Part shown: one piece after another, positions 22,090 to 34,710 of the stretch
Layout of the letters: each line of letters opens with the position of its first letter
How positions within the stretch are numbered: the first letter of the stretch is position 1
DNA from: Silene conica
Lineage: Eukaryota; Streptophyta; Magnoliopsida; Caryophyllales; Caryophyllaceae
NCBI GenBank assembly: GCA_029255685.2
Contig: CM055312.2
Coordinates: 28,304,203 to 28,368,202 of the forward strand
Direction: 5' to 3'
Length of the DNA stretch: 64,000 bases
Position numbers and translations under genes: made by a program
The notes under the pieces: generated by a model
Databases searched by the model: none
Told to the model about the DNA's origin: nothing
The model's input: only the letters and a program-made list of their open reading frames with translations

Positions 22090-24374
22090 TGTAATACCTC
22101 AAAAATCTAGACTCGATAATTAAAGTTTATTTGTTTGTGTCGATAGTTAAGTCTATTTGTTAAGTAATGAATCAAGTTATGTGATTAGGTTGTTATGAGG
22201 GTTCGAACCCTAGACCTCTAGCTCTATGATTATGTCGTGGTGGGGATCGATCCCTAGACCTTGTGCGCGTGGCTTGGGCCTCGTAGTGCGTGCCACAACC
22301 CCAAGCCCACGGCTGTTTTGAGAACAACTCCACAAAACCCTTCTAGGAGACCATACTACCGTCACCTTTTAACACCTTCCATAAACCCTAAACTTACCCT
22401 AATCCTCATTCCAACACCCCATACCCACAGCCGTCACAACATAGATTAGAGAGGCAGTAATCACGGTGACGCTAAGGCGGGCTTAAGGTGGTCGAAACGT
22501 CGGAGATATAGGTATGCTAAACACACGTTAACACTGTTTTGTTTTCTTTTCGTGTCTGTTTCTTCTTCAGTAAGTTTGGGTCGTGTTTTGTGGTTTTTAC
22601 GTTTAATTCTTTCGAGTAAGTTAATCAAGGGGGGTGTGGGTGTCGTGTTTAGGGTTTGTCGTGGTTGTGTCAGCCACCGTACTGTGCCAGGGAAGGCGGT
22701 TTTGTGGTGTCAGTCATGGGGTTCCTCTGTTCGTGTTAAACCCGAGTCTGACCAACGACCTTTCTATCAATTTCGACAGTCCTTCTCTTATGGGTCTTTG
22801 AGGTGGTTTTGATAAGGGAACAGGTGGTGGTCAGGGAAGGGTTATGGCGGTTGGCAGGGTGGTCCTAGGTGGCGTAAACAAGGTCGATTAGGATGGTTCG
22901 TTTGTGATTTCGTTTTGGGCTCTTTACTTTGTTTCTGGTCTGGTTGTTTGGGGGTGGCACCACCGCTGACTCGGGGGAGGTCGATGCGGTGGTACCACCA
23001 TGTTTAAGGTGTCTGGTGGCAGGAGGGTGTTTGGGTAGCTGTCACGGTGTTGTTAAGGGGCGTACAGGGTTGTCGATTGGAGTCTGTTTCAGGGGAGTTT
23101 TGGAACGATAAGCGCAGGTCAGGCCTGAGTTTAGAGGCCTGGTCTGACTCGCCGGCGGACGGCGACGGGGTTCATGGTGTCGTAGGGGTGGAGCGTTGCC
23201 AGTGGTGTCGGGATGTGGTGGTGGTTGGTGTTCGAAGGGGCTGTGGTTGGTGGTGCGAGGCGCTGAAGTCACGGGTCATGTATTCGGGTGTTGGGGCTGT
23301 TTTGCGATATTTTTATTACTATTATTATTTTGTTATTATTATTATTATTATTACTTATTATTACTACTTATTATTATTTATCATTATTATCTATTTTATT
23401 AAGGTGAGTGTTGTTAATTTTATTAGTGTTGTAATTAATACTATATCATCTCGTTATGGTTCTGGGTCGTACTATTTAAAGATGCGAGTCGGGAAATTAT
23501 TTGGAAAGTTTCTATAATTGGAAAGTTTCTATTTTTGGAAACTTTCCACTTAGGGAAGGTTTCTATTTATAGTAGGTGTGGTTGTCAAGGGGGTTCGGGA
23601 AGATTATTAATTCGTTACGTATACCTGTTTATGTAGCGAGTTTCGCGTGGAACATTTCTAAACAAGCCTCGGATTTATCTGCATTTCCTGCTATTTCAGG
23701 TAGGGGAAATACTTGTATTTAAAGATGAGTAATTTGATGTTATTGGTGTTAACCATGTTTGTTTTATAATATCATATGATCATTATATTGTGCTATTTAT
23801 TTATATCATTCTGAGATACGCTACGAGGTAATGAGATAATGGGTCTTGTGATTGGTGCGGAGATAATGGGTCTTGTGATTGGTGCGGAGATGATGGTTTT
23901 TGTGATCGGTGCGGAGTTAATGGGTCTTGTGATTGGTGTGGAGAATAATGGGTCTTGTGATTCGGAGCGGAGATGATCAACTTTCTATTTATAGTAATGT
24001 GGTTGTTTATAGTTTTCCTCTACTCAACCTCGTGGTTGACCCTGTGTATTCGTGATCACCTGTCATGAACCAATTTATTGGGGAGCAGATTGACAGGTGT
24101 TGAGACTATGGGAGCAAAGGGAAGGGAGAAGCTTGGACCCGGACCTGCCTAGAGTCTAGATCACCATAGTAGTTGTCTTATGAGTTGTACTTTTGTTTTC
24201 ACCAAGACAGTTTTATATTTCAGTTGTATGAACTCGATCTTTGAGATAACTTTATATATTTAAAGTACTGTTTTTCTTTCCTTTGTATCTACTGCCTCGG
24301 GAAACTGAGATGGTAACACCCTTATTTATCTGGGGAGTCCTAGTACAGGCCCTTAAATAAATGGGGGTGTTACA
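22090..24374 (+). repeat. Gypsy A 3' LTR
   Basis: 2285 bp, TGTAATACC to GTGTTACA. It holds the 27-bp repeat array (23833-23969) and the TTA-rich tract (23309-23401). Confidence 0.92.
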
Positions 24375-24379
24375 GCGTG
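24375..24379. repeat. Target site duplication GCGTG (right, Gypsy A)
   Basis: Matches 6104-6108. Confidence 0.9.
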
Positions 24380-24939
24380 TGGCTAGTGGGAGCCTTTATA
24401 ATACTATTGCGTATGAGAATCGAGGCTACAATCAAGTTTTCTCACCACCGGCTGGGGGTTTACCAGTTTTCTATTTTTATCCGGGTGGGGAACAACAAAG
24501 ACTTGAAGAGGAGGATTTTCTGATGAGGGAAGAAACTCCAAAGGGCTAATGGTAATGAAGCTCCTAATAATGTGATTATTACTAGTGATGATTCAGGGTC
24601 AGGAGGGCAGAATACACCATCGCCTATTCACTATGGCACGGGGACTGAATCGGTGAGAAGGAGTGACTCAGAGAATGAGTGCGGGCCTGAATGTGAATGT
24701 TGGGGTCAAAAAAATGTGACTGGGGTTGATGTTGGTGAGGATCCTGAGGATATGGAGTCTATGGGGAATGATGCGGTTATGGTGTCTCAACCGGAGTTGG
24801 GTGAAGAGGAGCTGTTGAGGCAGAGGAAGGAAGAAGAGTTGGTTGCGGCGGGCAAGGAACTGTTGAAGGAAACACCCTTATGTCTGATCAACAAGGAGGA
24901 TGAACTTAATTCATCTGCTAAGAGGTATGAGCAACTAGT
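24380..24939 (+). pseudogene. DUF4283 / zinc-knuckle protein, 3' part (disrupted)
   Basis: Resumes the coding sequence cut by Gypsy A. One frame reads to a TAA at 24547-24549. The next frame picks up at once (about 24540) and reads a hydrophilic acidic region rich in Ser, Glu and Asp (24572 on), with a short E/K-rich possible coiled coil near 24800-24870. The change of frame near 24540 implies a small indel. About 12 codons before the stop at 24973 the sequence turns into Copia B LTR, so the true C-terminus is lost. No known domain is seen here. Confidence 0.55.
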
Positions 24940-25455
24940 TGCTAGGTTCTATGTCTTACACGCTAAAACTTAGTCTTACTAATTTTAAATATACTAATTA
25001 ATCTTTTAATTAGGTATTTACAAGATCTTATGCATGCTTATAATAATGCGGAAAAAGAATCGAAAGCTCACTATTTCGACAAGAATGGCACGGATGATCC
25101 TCCAAGCTTAATATCCAATGTAGGATATCTCCTCCAAGATGCACCCAAGACACACTACTCTTAATATATTTGTGTTTATTTTTGATAGAATCAAACACAA
25201 AAGCCTAGTATATATCAATAATATTATCACTACTCTTAGTATAATATTGTTCGAAGATGGATCTAGAATGGAAGAAGGGGCACGGTTTTGGGAGAGAAAA
25301 ACACCAAGAGCCTTTTATTTTCTCACACTAGCAAAACCCTAAATTGAAGTGGAATGAATAAGTTGAGAAGAACAAAACCCTGCCGTGAGTTTGGGTAGGG
25401 TGCCCAATACATGGGCACCTCAATTCACACAATGTTCCCTCTTCAAGACCATATA
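24940..25455 (-). repeat. Copia B 3' LTR, left segment
   Basis: Reverse-strand match to the end of the Copia A LTR: the stretch with CTTATGCATGC and ATGCGGAA near 25028-25053 and GATGATCCTCC near 25094. The edge is placed at TGCTAGG (24940), which looks like a decayed TGTTGGG. It is interrupted by the Athila element at 25456 and continues at 56930. Confidence 0.7.
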
Positions 25456-25828
25456 TGATGAGCTCCATTTTGGTCATCATTCTCTTTACATATTCTTTAT
25501 TTTCGGTCACGATTCGACCTCGATTTGCGTGTCTTTGGTTGTTTTTACGTCCGTTGCCTCGTATATTCCTATTCGATTCACTTTTTGTAGGTATTAAGGC
25601 GGGGGCGAAGAAACGGGAGAAATCGAGCCGAATTTAGAGCGAATTATGAAGAAATGTCAAAGAATTGTGAAGGAAGCATGCCAGGCCCTCCCAGCCGGTT
25701 CCCAACCGGCGGCCGGTACGCCGGCTGGGGAGCTTTGACTTGACTTTGGAGAAATAATGAAGAATGGTCCAGGCCCTTGAGAAAAGGCTCCCAGCCGGTG
25801 GCCAACCGGCAGCCGGTCAGCCGGCTGG
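25456..25828 (+). repeat. Athila 5' LTR, first segment
   Basis: Starts TGATGAGCTCC like the 3' LTR at 55215. Holds hairpin units at 25690-25729 and 25790-25829. Broken by the non-autonomous Gypsy right at the end of the second hairpin; continues at 33185. Confidence 0.9.
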
Positions 25829-25829
25829 G
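25690..25829 (+). repeat. GC-rich hairpin units L1 and L2 of the Athila 5' LTR
   Basis: Two ~40-bp units of form CCCAGCCGGT, loop, ACCGGC, AGCCGGT, CCGGCTGGG, 100 bp apart, in AT-rich surroundings. The ends pair as a stem of 8-10 bp. Confidence 0.8.
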
Positions 25830-25833
25830 ATGC
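25829..25833. repeat. Target site duplication GATGC (left, non-autonomous Gypsy)
   Basis: GATGC before TGTAACACC; repeated at 33185-33189. The uninterrupted site is present in the Athila 3' LTR near 55588. Confidence 0.92.
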
Positions 25834-26960
25834 TGTAACACCCCCATTTATTTAAGAGCCTTTAGCAAGACATTCTCAAATAAATAGAACTGTTACCATC
25901 TCGGAATATCCGAGGTAGTGAATAACGAAGTAAACAAACCAAAGTACTTTATATAAAAACTGATTAAATTTAAACTTGATAGTACAACAACTACGAGGTC
26001 CAAACTTTGATAAAATAAAAGTACAACTGAAGGTATCTAAGTGTGATCTAACTCTAAGTAGGTCCAAGCCATGCCTCTCTCCATGCCCAAGCTCCTAATC
26101 CATCTGTCACCGACCTGTAAAATCTACTCCCCATTCCGGATCATCGTAGGTGTCACACGAATACACAGGGTCAACCGCGAGGTTGAGTAGGTAAAACAGA
26201 TAAAACATAAATAACAGTAGAACCATATCCTCCTCCGTCTCCATATCATTCGATCATCCACCACACCTCCATCATCTCATCACACCTCCATCACACCACA
26301 CCTCCCATCACACCACACCTCCCATGGCCATATCACAAGTCCTATATCACAAGACCCATATCACAAGACCCATTTCACATCTCCCGATCTCCACAGTAAT
26401 CAATAATAACAATGCAATCCACAGTACAGTAACAATCAATTATATCAAACTCGTAATAAACATCACTTACATATTTCCAGTCATAACATGAATCATAATA
26501 TATTTCCCCTACCTCAAGTTGTAGAAAGACAGTCACCGCTCCTAGAAATGTTCCACGCGGAAACCGTCACCTAAACATATATTATATACGATTAATAACC
26601 CCTATTCTAGAATAGTAAGGATTCTAAGTATAGTAACTTTCTAAAAGTGGTAAGTTTCCTATAATAGAAACTTTCCCGATATAGCAACTTGCCCCTCAAC
26701 GGCAATTACACAGTCTCCTATACGAATAAGAATACTCAATAACAATAATAACATTAATCATAACAACTTCTAATAATATGATTAGTAATAATAAGAGTAA
26801 CATATATAACACCCGACCGTACAATATATAAATTCATAAAAGTAATAATATACTACATTACAACATTAATGTTAACAACCTTACTAATAATATTAACAAC
26901 ATCATTATCATTATCATTCCACCATATCACTAACCATAATAATACTACTACTACTACGAC

Positions 26961-26999
<39 letters not shown>

Positions 27000-27696
27000 T
27001 AAATGACATTATCATCATACAAATCATAAAATCATAAACTCATGATATTAATAATATCACTTACACACCAATAAGAGAAATAATAAACACGTACTAACAA
27101 TTTGACAAAGCTCGATAGAAACAAACGCAGCAAATATCAACAGCCCCCACCGAAACCACAACCCCTGACCAGCCCGTTTTGACGACCCAAACGACCATAG
27201 GGTTTTGGGTTGTGTATACATGTGACGGCATGCTTAGGGTGTGATTAGGTTTAGCAAATTAGAATAAAACGTGTGGGCTGCTTGTCAAAACTGAGTTGCA
27301 CGTATAACGAGGCCCGTATTAGGGTGCTAAAGGTCCATGGTTCGAGTCTCACCAACACCCACGAATTCTATTATTATGTTTGATAAATAGGTTCCCAATT
27401 CGAATCTCACCGAGGTCCAAAAAAGCTTAAAAACATACAAGATATATTAGCTTATTAAACGAAGAGTATATATATATACATTATTATACGGGTTATTATA
27501 GTAAGGAAAATATGAATGAAATATCACTTATGAATTAATCGTCAAATATATAAAACAATTACGAAATACGAACTAATCGTAGAAATACGGTTTATAAAAT
27601 AATAACAATAATACTTTATAAACATTCTCTTTAAAATACTTGTATTGTCCTTCCTTTGATAATTATTGACTGAGGCTAAAAACACGGAGTATTACA
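25834..27696 (-). repeat. Non-autonomous Gypsy 3' LTR
   Basis: 1863 bp. In + orientation it begins TGTAACACC and ends GTATTACA. Includes CACACCTCC-type repeats (about 26270-26390) and an AAT array (26943-27001). Confidence 0.9.
26943..27001. repeat. ACT/AAT trinucleotide microsatellite
   Basis: Run of ACT then AAT units. The counterpart at 32414-32490 in the other LTR is longer, which explains much of the LTR length difference (1863 against 1879 bp). Confidence 0.85.
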
Positions 27697-30600
27697 TTCT
27701 TCCCTTCTTAAAAATGAACTTCGTCCCGAAGTTCGCCACCCCATAACGGTAAAGAACTTATAACAAGCATGAAACAATCATCAAAAGCACTTTTATAGAC
27801 TTCAAAACACGAAATGTTACATTCTACCCTCGTTAAGAGAACTTTGTCCCCAAAGTTCAACGCATAACTAAGTTAAAAGATACTTCACGAATCACATTAT
27901 AAAGCATAATAGAAGTAAACCGTATTATCAGTATATTCGAACAATCACGACATATCGATTTTACATGCTATAACAACTAGCCATAACGTAAATCACCAAG
28001 ATTTTACAATCCCATCCTCCTTAAAACATGGTTACGTCCTCGTAACCCCATTATAAGAATTCCCAGCACATTACTCCGTCTTACCCAAAAACTCACTCTA
28101 ATTAACCAAGTATTGTATTATCATTGTCGAATCTAAGACCAAGGACAAGGGTGAGTGAACTGGCGAAATAAAACCGCGAATTAGTGCCTCATCTTAATAT
28201 CGATTTCAAACTCATACTACAACTCAATCATCAAGGTCACACTGGACCATAAACATCATATGGCACTACGGCCAGATGACTTATAACTCGGTACCAATGA
28301 CCAATTCTCATCTCGATTTCAATATCAATACTATCAAATACTCCCTTAGAGGAACTGCTCAAAATTTAAGGAAATAACTCTAAGTTACTCACCCACCAGT
28401 CAAGGTCAAAGAATGCGACCACTCAATAAGACACTAAATGCAAACTCAATCTCAGTACAAAATCAACCATGGTCTTTGTTCCAAGATCACGAGCAACTCT
28501 ATCCTACCAAACTCTAGCCCAACAGCTAATTAACATGACAATGTACGTATGTTAACCGATTCATCGACACGTTTGTATGTACACTTACAATTCCACAACT
28601 CATGAAACAAGAGCTTGTACACTATACCAGACGAGTCTAATACAGAATTATTACACATAACACAAAATAATCAATTACCAAAAGCTTAATCCATCTCACA
28701 AACAAAAGAATTATCTTATAATTAGAGAAATTTTTTTTTTTTTTTTTTTTTTTACCAAAATAAAAGGACAATTACTAATATACCACTCGAGTAAGTACAC
28801 AAAAGAGGCCCATAGAAAGTATCATGTAATCATATAACCTTGAGCAATAACAAGAGTATTAGGGTCTGTAGAAATCGAGTTACGCAGTAAAACAGAATCG
28901 GAATAGATAACACTTGCATACCTTGAAATTTCTCACAATTTAATATATTAACAACAATGTAAACAAACAAGAAGCTTAGAGTTCATAATCATATTTTAGA
29001 AGCAAAACCATATTTTAGGAAAAGACATAGAGCAAAATTTTAATGAACCGAATTAAACATGGGGCATTGACATGTTTCACAAAATATGCACAAATCATGG
29101 ACTAACGAGACCGTTTAGCATATCTAGGTATTAATAAGTTAACCAGATCACTTAGGTATAACTCAACTTACATCATCTATCATGAGGCTAAAATAAAAAA
29201 ATACATGTCTTGTAATATAAGAGTTCATATAACGCGCAACAAATAAGCATCCGGAAGGGCTTTCAAAAACACGTAAGTACATAATTTGTCATATAGTAAA
29301 CAATTACTACAATTATTAAAAGATCAAGCGTCATCATGGTTATTCATCATCTTGAAATACAAATTTAAAACTTTTGAAACCTTTGGAAAAACTTTTGAAA
29401 TGCTGAAATGGTAGTTTGTGACAATTATAAACACAAGCAAAGGGCTATTTTTCAACTACAGATCGGACTCGAAACTGCACGGAGACATTCTGACTCTCCT
29501 TTACTAAAACGTTGTTCTCACAAATTGTAGCTCACAGATCATGAAATTTAACGATAAAAGTAAACGAATGTACAACACTAAATCACATGCCAAACTAACT
29601 AATAACTCAATACTTCGTGATCAGATTTCGAACATAGTAATATGCAATGCATTTTATGGCGCAACAATATACATGACGGAGTCATAGGCTATTACATCAG
29701 GGAACTAGACAAAGATGTACCTTTAATATACGAAAGAATAGCAACAAGGTTCACGTTGTTCAAAATAACCACCATTAATTATAACAATTAAATTGCTATA
29801 TAACTTTTACTCATGACATCGTGTTAATAATCTTACTAGTTAAATTCCATTCTACCGCTTGTCAAGACTCCTCTCTGATAAACATGATTTTGACATCACA
29901 TAGGAACATCACATAATTATTTTGAGGTCATAACAATAGAAAGTAGGAACGTCCGTATAATTGAAACTATTTTATATAAAACCCAACGAAATAAGCAAGG
30001 TTACATTACCATGTAGTAAGGTCCATATTCTTATCATATGACTATTGTTCATGTTACTAAAGCCATAACAGGGTGTGACGTGGTTACATCACATAATTTC
30101 ACAATTGATTGAACTTTTATATAAAACTTATCTAACCCATAATTTCACCAATAAGCATGCTGCAGCACTTGTAAACAAATCACAATTAAATCATTGCTCA
30201 TCTATATTGCGAGTTTTAATAGTTTCTAGAAAAAAAAAATATAATGAATTAACTAATCATAGGAAAAAGAATCAAATGCATATCCTAAGCGAATTATTCA
30301 TAACAATTTCAAACACTCAGTTGGCCTGAAGAAAACTTTACCGCGATTCGACAGAAAATTGGACAACTTGCAGAAATCACTATTAAATAACGACTCGTTA
30401 AGATCTACATGGGTTATCATACATAAAATTTTCATACTCATATAGAGGACACATATTAGATGGCAGCTTTTGCAAGCGAGGTAACATTTTGAAAATTTAT
30501 CAAAATTTTTAGTTCTTCTACAACTTCACATTCTACTACGAAGCTCAACCATTTTTCTTCCATAACACGTTGACATATTATTGAGGCATAAACACTACCA

Positions 30601-31305
30601 TATTAACATGTATTTATCACTCAAACTGTAACTGTCATCTAGAACACGCTAAGATTTCTAAGCTGGAAGTAGAACCAACTAATTACTCAAAATTTATACA
30701 TTGCATGTATATACCATTGTAACACATATTTATCTATCATTCATGGCTTGAGGCAACACATTCCGCATATCACTAGACATGAATTACTAATATATATAAG
30801 TCCGGTCATCATATCCAAATACCAACCATATACGACCTAGTTACGGTAATCATTTAATAATTAGATAATCACATGTACGCTTCAAACACCAAAATCATAT
30901 GATCACATCCCTCTTAGCTATTGCTCAACAATTACACATCCATACTCTTCAAATTTTAATTCAATCATCCTGCTCGATCCACATACTAATATCAATCATA
31001 ATCTCCAATAACATTATTAGATAGCCACAGTTCACATATTCTTTACCTCATTCTTCTCCTGTCAGAGTGTTAGTACAAAATATCTAGGTCGCTATACCGT
31101 CTACCCCACTCTTCAATTACTCTCATTGGGTAACCGAGACAGAACCGAAAGGGCCCAGGTCTGGTGTGAGGGGGCCCCTAACTCATACCGTTCCTTTTTG
31201 GGGCTCCTATCAGTTTCATCTCGGGGTTCATTTTATTTGACTCGTCCTACGTTCATTATTATTCATTTAGTTTAGGCCTGAGGATCGTTCGCTCTGATAC
31301 CACTT
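27697..31305 (-). other. Interior of the non-autonomous Gypsy
   Basis: AT-rich, no recognisable protein domain on either strand. Contains the purine tract complement at 27697-27712, a 23-base T run at 28731-28753, and Tekay-like non-coding sequence at both ends. The longest open frame (30075-30329) shows no family features. Confidence 0.7.
31291..31302 (-). other. Primer binding site of the non-autonomous Gypsy
   Basis: On the minus strand TGGTATCAGAGC followed by GAACGATCC, the same as Gypsy A at 8432. Confidence 0.88.
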
Positions 31306-32440
31306 TGTAACACCCCCATTTATTTAAGAGCCTTTAGCAAGACATTCTCAAATAAATAGAACTGTTACCATCTCGGAATATCCGAGGTAGTGAATAACGA
31401 AGTAAACAAACCAAAGTACTTTATATAAAAACTGATTAAATTTAAACTTGATAGTACAACAACTACGAGGTCCAAACTTTGATAAAATAAAAGTACAACT
31501 GAAGGTATCTAAGTGTGATCTAACTCTAAGTAGGTCCAAGCCATGTCTCTCTCCATGCCCAAGCTCCTAATCCATCTGTCACCGACCTGTAAAATCTACT
31601 CCCCATTCCGGATCATCGTAGGTGTCACACGAATACACAGGGTCAACCGCGAGGTTGAGTAGGTAAAACAGATAAAACATAAATAACAGTAGAACCATAT
31701 CCTCCTCCGTCTCCATATCATTCGATCATCCACCACACCTCCATCATCTCATCACACCTCCATCACACCACACCTCCCATCACACCACACCTCCCATGGC
31801 CATATCACAAGTCCCATATCACAAGACCCATATCACAAGACCCATTTCACATCTCCCGATCTCCACAGTAATCAATAATAACAATGCAATCCACAGTACA
31901 GTAACAATCAATTATATCAAACTCGTAATAAGCATCACTTACACATTTCCTGTCATAACATGAATCATAATATATTTCCCCTACATACCTCAAGTTGTAG
32001 AAAGACAGTCACAGCTCCTAGAAATGTTCCACGCGGAAACCGTCACCTAAACATATATTATATACGATTAATAACCCCTATTCTAGAATAGTAAGGATTC
32101 TAAATATAGTAACTTTCTAAAAGTGGTAAGTTTCCTATAATAGAAACTTTCCCGACATAGCAACTTGCCCCTCAACGGCAATTACACAGTCTCCTATACG
32201 AATAAGAATACTCAATAACAATAATAACATTAATCATAACAACTTCTAATAATATGATTAGTAATAATAAGAGTAACATATATAACACCCGACCGTACAA
32301 TATATAAATTCATAAAAGTAATAATATACTACATTACAACATTAATGTTAACAACCTTACTAATAATATTAACAACGGCATTATCATTATCATTCCACCA
32401 TATCACTAACCATAATACTACTACTACTACTACTACTAAA

Positions 32441-32492
<52 letters not shown>

Positions 32493-33184
32493 GACATTAT
32501 CATCATACAAATCATAAAATCATAAACTCATGATATTAATAATATCACTTACACACCAATAAGAGAAATAATAAACACGTACTAACAATTTGACAAAGCT
32601 CGATAGAAACAAACGCAGCAAATATCAACAGCCCCCACCGAAACCACAACCCCTGACCAGCCCGTTTTGACGACCCAAACGACCATAGGGTTTTGGGTTG
32701 TGTATACATGTGACGGCATGCTTAGGGTGTGATTAGGTTTAGCAAATTAGAATAAAACGTGTGGGCTGCTTGTCAAAACTGAGTTGCACGCATAACGAGG
32801 CCCGTATTAGGGTGCTAAAGGTCCATGGTTCGAGTCTCACCAACACCCACGAATTCTATTATTATGTTTGATAAATAGGTTCCCAATTCGAATCTCACCG
32901 AGGTCCAAAAACGCTTAAAAACATACAAGATATATTAGCTTATTAAACGAAGAGTATATATATATACATTATTATACGGGTTATTATAGTAAGGAAAATA
33001 TGAATGAAATATCACTTATGAATTAATCGTCAAATATATAAAACAATTACGAAATACGAACTAATCGTAGAAATACGGTTTATAAAATAATAACAATAAT
33101 ACTTTATAAACATTCTCTTTAAAATACTTGTATTGTCCTTCCTTTGATAATTATTGACTGAGGCTAAAAACACGGAGTATTACA
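31306..33184 (-). repeat. Non-autonomous Gypsy 5' LTR
   Basis: 1879 bp, TGTAACACC to GTATTACA in + orientation, followed by TSD GATGC at 33185-33189. Confidence 0.9.
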
Positions 33185-34527
33185 GATGCATTCTCCATAC
33201 TTAACCATTTTTGAAGAAATGAAGAAATATACGACTTTGGGCAGATTGTTGAAAAAGGGGTCCCAGCCGGTGGACAACCGGCAGCCGGTCCACCGGCTAA
33301 GGGGACCTGTACTCAAGATGAAATGAAGGAAAAAGTCAGATTGCATCAAAAGGCCTCCCAGCCGGTGCCCGACCGGCAGCCGGCCGGTCGGCTGAAGATC
33401 AAAGACAAAACGAAGAAAAGAAGAAAAAACTTTCAGAAGTCCTTATTTGGACTCTCAGCCGGTCCCAGACCGGCAGCCGGTCGACCGGCTGGGAGTCATA
33501 TTTCGCAAATTAGCGCACTATATAAACCCGCACTTAGTCTATTCTTTCAGATATTACTTTTGCACGCAATTCTAGGGTTTCTACTGTTCTATTCGTTCAT
33601 ACTTAGCCTACAAAAACTCTCTTAAATACTTAATCATTCTTAGATCTTAGTTTAATCTTTGAATTCTTGTTAATCTTTCTCTAGCAATCTCTTTAGTAAT
33701 CTTTTAGGGCAATTGTAAGAGGGTTTTATTGGGTTGTAATTTGAAGGATTTGAAAGAACTCTTCAACTTGTTATCCAAGTTACTTCCTTTTCCTTTGCTA
33801 TTGGTATAATCTCTCTAATCTCTACTTAGTTATTGCATTTGTTTAAGTTTCTTTTAATCCATTGTTTGTTTTTGCCATTTCTTATAATGTTTATCATTTA
33901 TACTTCACTTGTTCATATGCTTTCTTCAATCATGAGTGAGTAGTTTCATTCTAGGGTTAGGGGTTTGATTGGGTAGTTAGTAGCCATGAAAAATGCTTAG
34001 GGTTAGTCTTGTTTGCTTCTTTGGTTAAGTTTTCACATCTTGCATGTTACGTGTTCGACGAAACGCCTCAACGATGGTTGGGTGTTAGTCTTCGCTTTGT
34101 TTGCTTTAGACGATAGTCTTGGGTTTCATGAGCATGCTTGTGTGTTAGGTTACCTTGGTTTGTAGCGAAAGCTAGGACTAGTCTTGACCTAAGGGTAGTC
34201 GACTCGAGAGAAGAGACAACCCTAGACCTACCATAGAAGTGACACAAGACCGTTATCTTACGTTTGGCTACCGACTTACCTAGGTGACCCCCGACGCCCT
34301 AGTCCTCTTTATCATCAATTTCATCTAGATTTATTTCCTTCAATTGTTTGTCATTAATTAATTAGTCTTTCCAAACCAAACTTATTACCCCAACTCAAGT
34401 TACGATTAGAACTTAACTATACAACTATCCCCACCGTCTTCGCGAACAATAACCCTATTATACTACTAATTTGGGTTTTTATAAATGTGTTTGATCGTGA
34501 GAACCGACGACTAAATCTCGCGCATCA
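33185..34527 (+). repeat. Athila 5' LTR, second segment
   Basis: Resumes with GATGCATTCTCC as at 55588 and ends GCGCATCA. Hairpin units at 33262-33299, 33357-33395 and 33454-33495. With the first segment the LTR is about 1716 bp against 1715 bp for the 3' LTR. Confidence 0.9.
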
Positions 34528-34530
34528 AAA

Positions 34531-34551
34531 TGGCGCCGTTGCCGGGGACGG
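34531..34551 (+). other. Athila primer binding site, Asp tRNA
   Basis: TGGCGCCGTTGCCGGGGA and the next three bases are fully complementary to the 3' end of plant Asp tRNA, three bases after the LTR. This primer is typical of Athila-type elements. Confidence 0.88.
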
Positions 34552-34710
34552 TGCTAGAAGTTGTGTAGTTTAGTTTTAGTTTTAGTCTTGAGTTAGTTGA
34601 GCTTGTTTTGTTTTGATCAAAGATTTGGTAGTTAATTGTAGAGTGGTTGCTATATTGCTCACCCTAGTGTCTAACAAACACTAGGACGACTAATTTGTGT
34701 GCTAAGTTTT

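Larger units (their letters stand above)
6109..24374 (+). mobile_element. Gypsy A: Tekay-type chromovirus, split by Copia A
   Basis: A complete LTR retrotransposon: LTRs 6109-8428 and 22090-24374, Met primer site, gag-pol with gag, protease, reverse transcriptase, RNase H, integrase and a chromodomain-like tail, polypurine tract and 5-bp TSD. Without Copia A it would be about 9.9 kb. Long LTRs, a Met primer and a C-terminal chromodomain fit the Tekay lineage of Ty3/gypsy. About 25 substitutions separate the LTRs by eye (about 1.1%), so insertion was fairly recent, yet the coding region has several stops, a frameshift and the insertion, so the copy cannot be autonomous. Confidence 0.9.
25834..33184 (-). 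mobile_element. Non-autonomous Gypsy (LARD-like), no coding region
   Basis: 7351 bp on the minus strand: LTRs 25834-27696 and 31306-33184, Met primer site at 31291-31302, purine tract at 27697-27712 and a perfect TSD. The 3.6-kb interior has no gag or pol. Sequence beside the primer site (31150-31305) and in the 3' leader (about 28015-28050) matches the equivalent parts of Gypsy A, so it looks like a deletion derivative of a Tekay-type element with the coding part replaced. The LTRs differ at about 13 sites by eye (0.7%), so it was mobilised recently in trans. Confidence 0.88.

Noticed and set aside
30075..30329. 84-codon frame inside the non-autonomous Gypsy
   Set aside because: No domain, AT-rich random-looking composition, opposite strand to the element.
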